Shown piece by piece: positions 37,501 to 46,446 of a DNA stretch of 64,000 nucleotides. Below the pieces are notes generated by a model that was not told where the DNA came from, made no database searches, and saw only the letters and a list, made by a program, of their open reading frames with translations. The DNA is taken from assembly GCA_004014935.1 (NCBI GenBank), contig CP025322.1:2604001-2668000 (forward strand). The letters run 5' to 3'. Origin of the DNA: Saccharomycopsis malanga. Lineage: Eukaryota; Ascomycota; Saccharomycetes; Ascoideales; Saccharomycopsidaceae. Numbering within the stretch: position 1 is the first letter of the stretch; the number at the start of each line of letters is the position of its first letter. A program made the translations under genes and the position numbers.

Positions 37501-37902
37501 GGCGAAATGACACTCCGCGGCGTCGTCTTGCCAATTGGCGGTGTCAAAGAAAAGCTCTTGGGCGCCCATTTGTCCAAAAAAATCCATACCGTCATCTTGC
37601 CTCGCAGTAATCGCCGTGACATTATTGAAGATTACATCAGTAGCTCAGCTCACTTGGAAGAACTCAAATCAAACGGAAATCCCCTAGAACTGCGCCAAGA
37701 CACAACCCTCTTACAGGTCTTGAAAACAGAACAGGAGAACATCCACAATTGCGACATTTACGATAAACCAGAGGAGTATGTTGAAAAATCATTGGGAATC
37801 CGAATCCATTACGTGGAAGACTTCTGGGACGTTATCAGAGTTGTGTGGAATAATCAGGTGAGCACAAAGGCTTTTGTAGATGACATTACTGCTCGTCTTT
37901 AG
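34540..37902 (+). CDS. peroxisomal Lon protease
   Basis: A 1120-aa ATP-dependent Lon protease. An N-terminal LON substrate-binding domain (from MTEAVPHI; no mitochondrial presequence), Walker A GPPGVGKTS near residue 597, Walker B VILLDEIDKI near 661, and the proteolytic domain with catalytic Ser in DGPSAGI near 962 and Lys in GGVKEKLLGAH near 1004. The C-terminus is ARL, a peroxisomal type 1 targeting signal. With no presequence this fits the peroxisomal matrix Lon (Pln/LONP2), present in methylotrophic and many other yeasts but missing in S. cerevisiae. It degrades damaged matrix proteins. The 3' end is part of a 43-bp tandem duplication. Start: the ATG at 34540. A peroxisomal hydrolase candidate lies 5 kb away. 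Confidence 0.93.
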   Translation: MTEAVPHILLVLPTVQLSHLASDPHLVLVPEILYKITVAKDVGMRLLGSYKLLIEEKYGSEESVFAQVIRGISSGGLISQKALEDIEELKGVFLNRKNHIIHKEGGNYHDNSVVMSDKEPWLLLGVLSRDGNMSTVCRITNISNASSGSSTMTMFFKALARGVVNGKVVDRGVVNAQENNGEYMEMETDVYFNDLFVTNVATESALAMTNDQLYWVFTTFVSETNLMFHNIASFKNIYKDNLSSAYKLLVRLSPVASVLFALLEKDRALEKVQKIYRQVFEEIRMKKSAEALELDVGNKHHVLRDSGTSMLSLFARDKSHSVVSSKENHTKVFVLVSILRLYDLIVSLLPISADRKYQFLSCVDWPTRVTKEGPAILSSFNSVLLSFLDNYDFIMKDFVKGADDKDKLKLVVNHLTTLKQLMENINKKAPKTVQKNDVEDEEPDESMRKLRRFYKLLTAKDSPIDVSFDGKKLIKKDFERLFKMTKSPMAKNSSEYQVLINYLEIVMDLPWSVDESANKLVDLKTAEKQLDDDHYGLRNVKNRLVEYLGVLNLYYKVEQYKQESKKQNDIVLSTQTACTARKNKFNVAKSPILCLAGPPGVGKTSLAKSVATALGRKFQRISLGGISDEAEIRGHRRTYVGAMPGVVVSALRKAKTLNPVILLDEIDKISSNAASRGDPSAAMLEVLDPEQNSSFNDHYLGFPIDLSQVLFFCTANDLSRMHPALMDRMEVIHLSGYNYLDKIKIVENHLLPKQLTKNSLPHNAVKLDPNCILKIVTEYTHSEAGIRNLERQISTLCRNKALELSNQISRFTKETVLGSVLPENYCPIVTEEDLPTYLGIPTSYQAMQQNQIVHSKFSERFGIVNGLSYNSDGTGGTLLFETVAIPSTDKKPSFTMTGKLGDVLTESARIAISLVQLILSKNLLFVNPDPNSVSCYKALETLQTHQIHLHAPEGAISKDGPSAGITITLALLSLLLQKPVDSHIAMTGEMTLRGVVLPIGGVKEKLLGAHLSKKIHTVILPRSNRRDIIEDYISSSAHLEELKSNGNPLELRQDTTLLQVLKTEQENIHNCDIYDKPEEYVEKSLGIRIHYVEDFWDVIRVVWNNQVSTKAFVDDITARL

Positions 37903-37956
37903 CTAAATACACTCTTTTGTAGATGACATTACTGCTCGTCTTTAGCTAAATACACT
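37871..37956. repeat. 43-bp tandem duplication across the Lon stop codon
   Basis: Unit CTTTTGTAGATGACATTACT... occurs exactly twice (37871-37913 and 37914-37956). The first copy encodes the last ten residues including the ARL signal and the stop. The second is in the 3' UTR and keeps the same reading words. Confidence 0.97.
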
Positions 37957-38096
37957 CTTTTGTTTGTTTTACTACCGTGTATTTATTGCTCCAAGTATAT
38001 AAGATCTCAATTAGTATTTACTTGGTTTGATGTATGCAACATAGGCCAAATAACCAACATTTATATAACTCAAACTAGACTCTTTTTGTAGGTGTT

Positions 38097-40973
38097 TTAG
38101 ACAACTTTTTCGTAAGCTCTTTTCTGGGCGTTTTTCTCGTCGCTAGCAACTTGTTGGTACTCGTCGACATATTCTTTATTATGTTTCAAGTTCCATTGGT
38201 CTTTCATGTATTTGAGACCTTGGATGTTGTAGCCCAAATCAGTGTTGATTTTCTTCATTTCTGCACGGAGCTGGTCTTTTACTTTGACAAGTTGCAATTT
38301 CAAAATTCCATCTTTGGTGTTGACAAGCTCTTTATGATGGATTCGAATAATAAAGAACAAGAGTTTGCAGATGAGAGACAAATTGTTCAAAAGGTATTTT
38401 TTCTCAGAGGTCCAGTAGTTTAGGAACTGGAGCAATTTCATGGAGTAGGAAAAAGGCAAAATTAGAATTGCATCTTCCAAATGCGAAGCTTTGATCGAAC
38501 TGGTTACTTGGAAAACGTATTCCACAGCACTAATGTTTTTAGCTTGTAGAATGACATTTCTGTCTGGTTTGATAGGAGCCTGGGAATTGTCATGATGATG
38601 TGCCAATAACTGGGCTTGGTATTCCTGTTGGGTTTTCAAATCTTCTACCCCAACATCTAGAGCAGCCATGATTTTCTCCCCGTCTTTCAAGCTTTCCAAG
38701 GTTTGTTTATTGACGGCTTCCACTTGGTCGGTTTCGCCCTGGTCTTGCTGCAATTCTCCGTTGATGGTTTTCTCAATGCCTAGTTCGTCTGCTTCTAAGG
38801 ACTCCAAAAGAGTTTGTTCGTACAATTCATCGATTTCCTTTTCTTTTTCTTCCTGTAAAAACACCTCGTCACTGGTTTCTTTCCAGATTCTGATGCTGTG
38901 GTCATGAGAAGCGGTAATTACAAACTCTCCGGAGTTGGCAACAGCCAAAGCCCAGATTTCAGACTGATGGGCAGCAAGTTTTTGAATGGCTTCGAACTTG
39001 TCACCATCCCAGTACTTGACAACGCCGTCTTTGGCACCAGAGAAGAAGTTGTGGCTTTCTGGCAAAAAACGGACATTCATGATGGAATCCTGATGGGCAA
39101 AAATAGACTTGTGGCAATCACCAAAATCAAGGCCCCAGATCTTGATGTTTTTGTCTGCAGACGACGTGACGATCAACTTGGAGTCGTAGGAGATGTCGAT
39201 GGAAAGCACAGGCAACTTGTGGCCGTAAAGACTGAGATAGAACTTCAAGGAATCAAAATGGAACACCTTGACAGTATTGTCTAGCAAAGATACGGCTAAA
39301 AACTTGTTATCTACAGGCGAGATTTTCACTGCCAAAATATCCTCGTCCAATTCCAATGTCTTGGAATGGAACAATTTCATTTTGGCCACAGTGGTCTTGG
39401 TGCCAGGCACATATTCCAGTTCTACTTTGAAGGTCCAGTATTTTACACACTTGTCGGCAGACCCTGTCACCAATGTCTTGCCGTCATTGGTGAGGTCCAA
39501 GGACCAGATCGAGTTGCTGTGAGCGTCGGGCACTTCATGGAGCAATTCCGAAGACGCCAAATCAAACAACTGAAGACCTCCCGACCGTGTTCCTACAATA
39601 ACCAACGAGTCGCCAGGAAGAAACTTGCACGACAAGGAATATCCGCATTCTATAGTACGCAAACAGTTTCTACTGCGGATGTTCCAGATCTTGAGCTGGC
39701 CGTTCGACGCTGTAGCCAAAAGCTTGTTGTCGTGAGAAATGTCCAAGGACCGTATATCGCTGCGGTGGCCCAACAAGTCTATGGAATGCTTTTTCACTGG
39801 TTGGATCTCACTGTTGGTGACCGAAATCTTACGCACCTGCGAAGGCAACTTGACAGAATGGTATTCTATGGAATTGTTATTGCTGGAAAACACAATGTCC
39901 AAACATTTGGCGGAACAATGGCCCCATGTGGCAGACTTCACCTTTGCCATGGATCTGACCGTAGTGATGGGATGTATGAGCATGTTGATTTTGCCTGATT
40001 CGATCTGCTGGCTGATTTGGTCCTGAGAAAACTTTTCGGCCAACTTTCTCATCTTTCTGGCCACAGCCTTGCTGATTTCCTCTGCCGTGCGTATTCTGAA
40101 CAATTCTACCGTTTTGTCCGAGTTCTGGCATAGGAAAAACACCAAGCTGCCACTGAGATGAACAAACTCGATGTTGGTGGCCCTGGAGTTGGACTGTTTG
40201 AGATAAACACCCTTTTCGACAAGCTTGGCCACTTGCTCGTTTTCCTGCTTGAGATCCACATGCCACACTTTCAATTGGTTCTCCATGCCTGACGTAATAG
40301 CAACTTGGCTTTGCGGGTCGTAATCAAACGACCAGCATTCTCCAGAATGCGCCACATGTGTTTCCACACATATTTTCAGACGTAAATCCCACAACTTGAT
40401 AAGCCCATCTTTACTGGTGCTGATAAGCCAATCTTCCATTTCATCTACATTTCCACCGTCTTCGCCTACTAACTTTAGCCCTGTGATTTGATCCTTGTGC
40501 CCTTTGAGCTTGAACAATCCAACTTCGCCCACCAAATCCCACATTATCATCGTCGAATCCTTCGATCCCGAACACAACCGGGTCCCCGACCGATCAAAAA
40601 TAAGCTCCGTCACTCCAGACGTGTGCCCTGTGAATACTATTAACACAGAACCTGAGGATAAGTCCCAGATCTTTACACACCCATCAGAATACCCGGCAGC
40701 TACAATATTCGTCTGCTCGTGATACTGCAAACACGTCACCACTGCAGGCGCACTCAACGTCTTGGACTCATACGACCCAACCTCAACCCCATCACGAAGC
40801 TTCATTATCAACTCTCCAGTCTTCACATTCCATAATAATATTTCTTCAAGTCCAGCAGTAAGTACTCTACTCGAACCACCGGCCGAACCACCCCCTATAT
40901 AGACAACATTACTCGTCGAAGATATCAACCCAAAAGCACCACTATGCTCATACCTACTATACGATTTAACCAT
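38097..40973 (-). CDS. DIP2: U3 snoRNP / SSU processome WD-repeat protein Utp12 (Dip2)
   Basis: A 958-aa protein with about 12 WD40 repeats forming tandem propellers (for example GHTSGVTELIFDRSGTRLCSG, DLLGHRSDIRSLDISHDNK, LYGHKLPVLSIDISYDSKL, LAAHQSEIWALAVANSGEF) and a C-terminal Utp12 domain (about 780-900). The length matches yeast Dip2/Utp12 (943 aa). It belongs to the UTP-B module of the small-subunit processome, acting on pre-18S rRNA in the nucleolus. The N-terminus MVKSYSRYEHSGAFGLISS is typical. Start: the ATG at 40973. PAC and RRPE-type words lie immediately upstream. Confidence 0.96.
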   Translation of the reverse strand: MVKSYSRYEHSGAFGLISSTSNVVYIGGGSAGGSSRVLTAGLEEILLWNVKTGELIMKLRDGVEVGSYESKTLSAPAVVTCLQYHEQTNIVAAGYSDGCVKIWDLSSGSVLIVFTGHTSGVTELIFDRSGTRLCSGSKDSTMIMWDLVGEVGLFKLKGHKDQITGLKLVGEDGGNVDEMEDWLISTSKDGLIKLWDLRLKICVETHVAHSGECWSFDYDPQSQVAITSGMENQLKVWHVDLKQENEQVAKLVEKGVYLKQSNSRATNIEFVHLSGSLVFFLCQNSDKTVELFRIRTAEEISKAVARKMRKLAEKFSQDQISQQIESGKINMLIHPITTVRSMAKVKSATWGHCSAKCLDIVFSSNNNSIEYHSVKLPSQVRKISVTNSEIQPVKKHSIDLLGHRSDIRSLDISHDNKLLATASNGQLKIWNIRSRNCLRTIECGYSLSCKFLPGDSLVIVGTRSGGLQLFDLASSELLHEVPDAHSNSIWSLDLTNDGKTLVTGSADKCVKYWTFKVELEYVPGTKTTVAKMKLFHSKTLELDEDILAVKISPVDNKFLAVSLLDNTVKVFHFDSLKFYLSLYGHKLPVLSIDISYDSKLIVTSSADKNIKIWGLDFGDCHKSIFAHQDSIMNVRFLPESHNFFSGAKDGVVKYWDGDKFEAIQKLAAHQSEIWALAVANSGEFVITASHDHSIRIWKETSDEVFLQEEKEKEIDELYEQTLLESLEADELGIEKTINGELQQDQGETDQVEAVNKQTLESLKDGEKIMAALDVGVEDLKTQQEYQAQLLAHHHDNSQAPIKPDRNVILQAKNISAVEYVFQVTSSIKASHLEDAILILPFSYSMKLLQFLNYWTSEKKYLLNNLSLICKLLFFIIRIHHKELVNTKDGILKLQLVKVKDQLRAEMKKINTDLGYNIQGLKYMKDQWNLKHNKEYVDEYQQVASDEKNAQKRAYEKVV

Positions 40974-41028
40974 TTTTAATTGTCGCTCGGTACTATTGTT
41001 ATATACCTTACTAAAAACTTTTCACAAT

Positions 41029-41060
41029 ATAAAAAAAAATTTATTCATCATCGATGAGCA
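41029..41060 (-). promoter_or_regulatory. DIP2 promoter: PAC and RRPE-like sites
   Basis: TCGATGAGC at 41051-41059 contains the PAC core GATGAG. AAAAAAAAATTTA at 41031-41043 is an RRPE-like A-to-T run. Both lie 55-85 bp before the ATG. A CACGTG follows at 41062-41067. Confidence 0.65.
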
Positions 41061-41204
41061 TCACGTGCATCGTGCATGGTCGAATTTGTATAGTAGTATT
41101 CACACTACGGGCGGGAATGTCAGTTTGGTATGGTACTATCGGCAATATATGTTTCTTTGACATGTTTTATCAATTGAAAAGTAAGCACTATTGATCTAGG
41201 TCGT

Positions 41205-41285
41205 GGTGGTGTTTCAGACCGTTGTATTTTTCCTGAAACCAGCGAGTAGAATGTGTGTAATCTTTCTCGTTTCATGTATACCATA
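41205..41285 (-). mobile_element. SINE body fragment
   Basis: GTTTCAGACCGTTGTATTTT matches the stretch at about 422-441, next to the minus-strand SINE fragment there, and is followed by a run related to the body. No boxes are preserved. Confidence 0.4.
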
Positions 41286-41290
41286 TATAG

Positions 41291-41388
41291 TAGTAGGCCA
41301 CTGGGATTTACCAAGTCCCTTTAGACATAGCGCGTATATACGAAACTGATATGTACTGAGCTTGAAATATATGTTATTATTGTTATTA
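41291..41388 (+). mobile_element. SINE 3' half
   Basis: GGCCACTGGGATTTACCAAG, TCCCTTTAGACATAGCGCGT, GATATGTACTGAGCTTGAAA and ATT tail. The hairpin arm is joined directly to the 3' module. Confidence 0.75.
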
Positions 41389-41567
41389 TACTGATCTCAT
41401 CGACAAACTAATAAAAGGGGCAATATCTCGCATAGATCACCCAATATTCCTTCCACCTCTGCTTATATACATTTGGCAAAAAATGGGCATATTAAAAATA
41501 TACGCTTGAAAAGTAATATCTCTTTTCAACAGAAATATGCCTATATGCCTTACTATTGCCAGGTGGC

Positions 41568-41690
41568 CAAGTTGGTTAGGCCATGCGCCACACAAAATAG
41601 TGCAGAATAGTGCAGAATAGTGCAGAAAATCAAGTGTGGCGTTCCTCACTTGGGGTTTTGGTACTCGATTCGCGCTATTGATGTTTTGAA
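41568..41690 (+). pseudogene. degenerate tRNA-like sequence with intron-like insert
   Basis: TGGCCAAGTTGG (41571-41582) is a good A box within a D-arm GGCC/GGCC. The perfect stem GCGCCACAC/GTGTGGCG flanks a loop with three copies of AATAGTGCAG (about 41598-41627). The expected B box is poor (ACTCGATTCG), and the acceptor and T stems do not pair. It looks like a decayed class II tRNA gene whose intron region expanded. Confidence 0.4.
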
Positions 41691-41699
41691 ATATTCATC

Positions 41700-42415
41700 A
41701 AACGTATTATCAAGTTAAATCTATGCTACCCAGGTTATTTTGATTTAAAAAACATGGGCCAGTGTTTTAAAATTTTTTGCTTTATTAAAGTACTATTTAT
41801 AATCAACAATTTCAAGTTTTCGAATAAATATTTGATATAACGGAAAATTTCCAATTTTGACAAAAAGCTGATGTTGTTAAACCATATTCTAAAGTCTTTG
41901 CAGCAAACCAAACCATACAAAAACTCTATTTCTATACTCTCCAAATCCTAGGGCATTATTCTGTGTAATTTGGTTCAATATTTGGTTTTTAAAATCTATT
42001 TAATAGTGAGAAAGTATCAATTTGTCAAAAATAACACATAATGAGTTAGAAATCGGAATTTTCACCTCTCAGAACATGTTTATTTATCGCTTGACAACAT
42101 TCTATAGGTTTATATTGCTTTTTGTTTTATTGCAGCTTGTTTCAAGATTGCATGAGGCTTTATTTCAAAGAAACTTGTATCCTAAAAACTAAAAAAAAAG
42201 TATTTTTTATTATGGTTTCTCAAAGGAACTTTTATTTGGTATTAATCGTAAGATATTGCCAAAATAGCATATTTCAACTTTCACTATTCTTTTAATAATT
42301 TATGAACTAGGTAAATCGTAATGTGCACATTAATAAGCTTTATACTTAGGTTCAGGGATGCCGCTTAGAGAAAACTTTTATTCCCATCAACTTGAAGTTA
42401 CAATTGTTTTAATGT
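41700..42415. other. AT-rich intergenic, no gene recognised
   Basis: Long A/T-rich stretch with no ORF, repeat or RNA gene that I can support. Confidence 0.4.
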
Positions 42416-42597
42416 TATTATTATTATTATATATTTCAAGCCCAACCACTGGGCTGTATGGAGAAGAGAAAAAAACCTAACAGGAACATGGGTGAGCTAG
42501 GATCAAAAGGACATGATTGGGCTTTACCAAGTCCCCTTAGACATGGCGAGTATATACAAAACTGATATGTACTGAGCTTGAAATATATGATATTATT
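42416..42597 (+). mobile_element. SINE copy with an opposing tail at its 5' side
   Basis: An inverted tail (ATTATATATTTCAAGCCCA, 42425-42443) meets CCACTGGGCTGTATGGAGAA, ACCTAACAGGAACATGGGTG, AGCTAGGATCAAAAGGACAT, TTGGGCTTTACCAAGTCCCC and GTACTGAGCTTGAAATATA. The A box is lost between hairpin and GAGAAGAG. An ATT/AGT microsatellite follows at 42628-42675. Confidence 0.75.
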
Positions 42598-42812
42598 AAA
42601 TAGTATTAGTAGTACAAAGATATAAGATTATTATTATTATTATTATTATAGTAATAGTAGTAGTAGTATAGGCAATTTGTGCTAGAATAACTTGACTACT
42701 GCCATTTACAGTCCAAAAGAAAATTAAAAAACAACTCGACTACTATCATTTACAGTCCAAAGCAAAATTAAAAAACAACTTGACATAATTTATTTGCTTG
42801 TAGACCCATTTT

Positions 42813-43976
42813 TCAAAGTTTTGGTTTAGGATCAAAATGAGGATCTGAATAAGCACCATCCATAAATGTTTTATCCCAATTTTCAAACACTTTTTCACGT
42901 TGGCGTTCTGAATAATCCAATTTAGACAATTTCTTATTATCAGAGCAGGCATTGGCTCTGATATTGATATGAGAAAGGATAATTTCGAAAAATCTTTGAG
43001 GTTTTTCAAAGCAGCCCATATGGCCCACTCCGTCAATATGATATACACCGTTAATGGCAGCTTCTGGACCTGAGCCGATGTAGTTGGGATTGTTAAACTG
43101 GCAATCAAGATCTTTGAGCTCCTCATTAGAGAGCCAATTGGTAGCGGTTCCTGAGACAGAAGCCACAGGGACTCTTACGGTCTTTAAATTTTTGAAGAAC
43201 ATTTCTGAAGCAAGACGGAAACCAGTATACATCATTCTAGTGTATTGGTAATTTGACTTTTTCAATATTCTTCCAGTAGAGGGATCTTGGTAGTAATCGT
43301 TAACAAAAATGTCTTGTCTGATTCTGGGATGGACATTTTTGAAAAAAGATAGTTTGTAGTGGAAATGTTTTGCTTGATCCCAACTTTTGAAATCGGATTT
43401 TGACATTTGGAATATTTTGGCTGCAAAGTTGGGTGAAAACGTTCTTTCCAGAGGTTTTTCCAAGTCCACTATTGGTGGTTCTACAGAAATGACCGAATCA
43501 AAAAGCCCTGGTTTTAACCAAGCAGCAACTATCAGGGAAAAGGCTCCATAACTATGTCCTATGAGAATCAACTTGCCAGAAAGATGCATTTGTTCATCAA
43601 CACAAGCCACTTTGATCACATCCAAGCCGCTGTCTGTCCACACGTTGGAAATGCCTAGTTTGCCTTTGTTAGCAAGTGCCGAGTCCCCCTGGGCAGTGGA
43701 ATCATACGCCACAATCTTGTTGATTCTCCAAGCTTTATCCTTATGGGCCGAGTCGTACTCATATAGCTTCTCAATATGAAAATTCCATACTTCCTTGGTA
43801 CATCCTGCTGGCTGCGAAAAGAACAAGTTCAATACAACCTTATCTTTAGCATATTCTTGCGTAGACTCGAACAAATTGTAAGATAGCAGAAGCTTATCAG
43901 TAGGCGAAATTGTTGAAGAACAATGGGCCCGAGGATACGATGCCTCAGTGGTTTTCTTAGTTAGTCTGTATGCCAT
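42813..43976 (-). CDS. peroxisomal alpha/beta hydrolase (LPX1-like)
   Basis: A 387-aa alpha/beta-hydrolase resembling S. cerevisiae Lpx1, a peroxisomal lipase of 387 aa. Shared features are the SYPRAH N-terminal stretch (SWPRAP in Lpx1), TKEVWNFHIEKL, the AQGDSALANKGKLG segment (HGDSAVRNRGRLG in Lpx1), the nucleophile elbow GHSYGA near residue 141 and the late His in VYHIDGVGHMGCFEKPQ. The C-terminus ends PKL, a plausible variant of the peroxisomal type 1 signal. Its substrate is not known from sequence. The oxyanion-region HGSG of Lpx1 is replaced by FFSQPAGCTKEVW. Start: the ATG at 43976. I leave the symbol blank because several paralogues exist in yeasts. Confidence 0.8.
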   Translation of the reverse strand: MAYRLTKKTTEASYPRAHCSSTISPTDKLLLSYNLFESTQEYAKDKVVLNLFFSQPAGCTKEVWNFHIEKLYEYDSAHKDKAWRINKIVAYDSTAQGDSALANKGKLGISNVWTDSGLDVIKVACVDEQMHLSGKLILIGHSYGAFSLIVAAWLKPGLFDSVISVEPPIVDLEKPLERTFSPNFAAKIFQMSKSDFKSWDQAKHFHYKLSFFKNVHPRIRQDIFVNDYYQDPSTGRILKKSNYQYTRMMYTGFRLASEMFFKNLKTVRVPVASVSGTATNWLSNEELKDLDCQFNNPNYIGSGPEAAINGVYHIDGVGHMGCFEKPQRFFEIILSHINIRANACSDNKKLSKLDYSERQREKVFENWDKTFMDGAYSDPHFDPKPKL

Positions 43977-44594
43977 CGTGAACTCTTAGACAGTACAAAA
44001 CCTGGCAATGGTGCTCATTACACCAGGTTTGAACCGTTATATATAATATATAGTTTGGCATATAAAGTTGCTCAAGATTGCATCTCTAACCGACACCGTC
44101 GTAGAGGATTAAGACGGTAGACGGGACGAATAGCTTTGAACGTATATAGGAGAAGCAAGAGGGGATACAAATGAATGATTTAACGGATGAATTGTTCCGA
44201 AGTGTTTAGTAAATTATTGACAGGATCTGTAATAAGTATGGAAATGTCTATAGAGGTACAGCTTCAAATAACCATTTCTCAATAGCAATTTTTCATATAT
44301 ACCTACAGACAAGGCGATAATTCCATTTAACAGCACTTGGATTGACAGGTTTGTTTATTGAAAACTGTAGGCTTGTAAAGAGAGGTTTTACATTATGATT
44401 TGCACTAATGAGTTTCATTCTTCTTGGTATTTTGTATGAGTAATATTTACTATCCATTTTCTGTTAGTTTGCCTGATACTACAGAAGGTATGGAAAAACA
44501 AATCTACAGTACTTTTCGATTCATGACTATATGAGAAACCAAAATAATGCAAGAGATATAAAAAAATAACAGTTGAATTGACAACTTGTATAAA
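43977..44594. other. intergenic, no gene recognised
   Basis: The hydrolase promoter (TATATATAATATATAG near 44039) and permease 3' side. No further feature. Confidence 0.4.
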
Positions 44595-44680
44595 GAAAAA
44601 CTTGTTTTTAACAGACTGTTTGTTCCAACTTTTAAAAAAAGAAAAACTTGTTTTTAACAGACTGTTTTTCCAACTTTTCA
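44595..44680. repeat. 46-bp tandem duplication across the permease stop codon
   Basis: GAAAAACTTGTTTTTAACAG, then ACTGTTT...CCAACTTTT occurs at 44595-44640 and again, slightly shorter, from 44641. The second copy encodes the permease C-terminal KQSVKNKFFFF; the first lies beyond the stop. Confidence 0.9.
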
Positions 44681-46446
44681 GCGTAATATTGTTCTTGGTA
44701 ATCTTCAACTTCACGCAAGCCAGTTTGCAAGTCCACCTCTGAGCTTTTGGTCCATTTACTTCTAGTCCAGACTTTTGCGACAATGTAGATGAAGATATCG
44801 ACCGGAATCATGATATAATTGAAGATGAATGTTTTGGTGTTCCAAGCGCCTTTGAGAAACACGCCGTAGCCACTCAACAAGCACATTGTGGTGGCACAGA
44901 CCAAGCCAATGATGGACAAGTATGGCTGGAAGTAACCGACATACGGCAACGACTGGCGGTTGATGTTTTGCGCCTGGAGAGCTCTATAGAAGCATATATA
45001 AGTGATGCAGCATATTATATAGTTGGAAAGCTGAGAAATGGTGACAAGACTGACAATGTAGGAGAGAACGGTGGCCGAGTTGTCGCCCATTTGAAGGAAG
45101 GACAAAAAGGACCAGCAAAGAGAAGCCAAGATGGCGTACATGGGAGTGCCGGCTTTGGTGCAATAAGCAAAGATTCTAGGAGCATGGCCAGCTTTTGCCA
45201 AGCCATATAGTGTTCTAGAGGACGTGTAGGTGTAGGAATTGCCAGAACTGAAGGCAGCAACAACCAAGGCACCGTTGACAATGTCAGGAAGAGTAGGGAT
45301 GTTCATGTTGGTCATTGCAATGACAAACGGAGACGCTGCGGCGCCGGGAGAACCGTTTTTAAGAGCTTGTACCAACTTGGGATCATTGTAGGCACACACT
45401 ATGCCCATACAAAGAGCCAAGCCGAGAAAGAGAAACGAAAGACGGTAGAACATCTGCCGGAATGCTTTGGGCAAAACCTGGCGAGGGTTTATGGTCTCTG
45501 CGGCGGTCATGGAGACATATTCAGGGCCAGCAATGGTGAAACAAGCTGTGGAAATGGCAGCAAAGACCCCTAGGAACCGGCCCCAGTTGCCAGAGTCTAT
45601 ATATTCGTTCATAGGGCCAGGATCCTTCCAGTAGCGAAACCCATACTTGTCATGGCCAGGGTTTCCGCCCACCATAGTGATGAAAGTGAAAAGCATGATT
45701 CCTATGGCTAGAACCACTTTTCCAACACTGAGCCAAAACTCCACTTCGCCGTACAACTCTACGGCTATCACATTGATGAGAAAATACAAGACAATCTGGA
45801 CCACTAGCGGGATTGCTGGAGAATAGTCGTCACGCCAGAAATGAATAATGGTGTTGACCCCAACAACTTCATATGGAATCAACGCTGCTTGTAGAAACCA
45901 AAAGTTCCACCCAGCAGTGATTTCGAGCGCTTGGTCACAGCATCTGCCTGCCATTGAAATGAATGGCGAGGCTATGGGCAAATAACAGACCATTTCTCCT
46001 ATAGAGGCAGTGATACAAAGAATCGGTATACACCATATTGCAAATCCTAGCAAAAGAGATAAAGGACCAGCCTTGTTCAAAGCTGATCCCATCGAGACAA
46101 ACACTGCTGTCCCAATGACTCCTGAAAATGCTATCAAGTAAATCATTCTTTTAGACAATCTACGCTGGGTCTGATGAATCTCATATCCATCTGATGAAGA
46201 CGTTGTTTCTGAAGGATTGATTGTTTTGGAACTACCATACTTTTCATTTTCGGTATCAACTTTATAATTCAGTGTCTTCTGATTTTCATCATCTACTTTA
46301 TAAATACCACTTTCATTACCGTTTTGATTGGCAAAGTTTACCAGATCCCCTTCCACCTTGCTGCCATTTTGTCCCGTCTCTTTTCTTACTGCTGGAGCAA
46401 GCGGGACAAATATATCATACAAAAACTCCCCAAGAGGTCTTTTCAT
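44632..46446 (-). CDS. amino-acid permease (YAT/AAP family)
   Basis: A 604-aa plasma-membrane amino-acid/polyamine-type permease of the fungal YAT family. A hydrophilic N-terminus of about 100 residues, then QTQRRLSKRMIYLIAFSGVIG, GTAVFVSMGSAL, EMVCYLPI, about 12 membrane segments, and the family loop GPEYVSMTAAETINPRQVLP near residue 315. The divergent GEMVCYLPIASPFISMAGR region is more like Agp2-type members than Gap1, but I would not fix a substrate. Start: the ATG at 46446 (MKRPLGEFLYDIFVPLAP). The C-terminus KQSVKNKFFFF comes from the tandem 46-bp duplication and replaces the aromatic tail common in the family. Confidence 0.9.
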   Translation of the reverse strand: MKRPLGEFLYDIFVPLAPAVRKETGQNGSKVEGDLVNFANQNGNESGIYKVDDENQKTLNYKVDTENEKYGSSKTINPSETTSSSDGYEIHQTQRRLSKRMIYLIAFSGVIGTAVFVSMGSALNKAGPLSLLLGFAIWCIPILCITASIGEMVCYLPIASPFISMAGRCCDQALEITAGWNFWFLQAALIPYEVVGVNTIIHFWRDDYSPAIPLVVQIVLYFLINVIAVELYGEVEFWLSVGKVVLAIGIMLFTFITMVGGNPGHDKYGFRYWKDPGPMNEYIDSGNWGRFLGVFAAISTACFTIAGPEYVSMTAAETINPRQVLPKAFRQMFYRLSFLFLGLALCMGIVCAYNDPKLVQALKNGSPGAAASPFVIAMTNMNIPTLPDIVNGALVVAAFSSGNSYTYTSSRTLYGLAKAGHAPRIFAYCTKAGTPMYAILASLCWSFLSFLQMGDNSATVLSYIVSLVTISQLSNYIICCITYICFYRALQAQNINRQSLPYVGYFQPYLSIIGLVCATTMCLLSGYGVFLKGAWNTKTFIFNYIMIPVDIFIYIVAKVWTRSKWTKSSEVDLQTGLREVEDYQEQYYAEKLEKQSVKNKFFFF

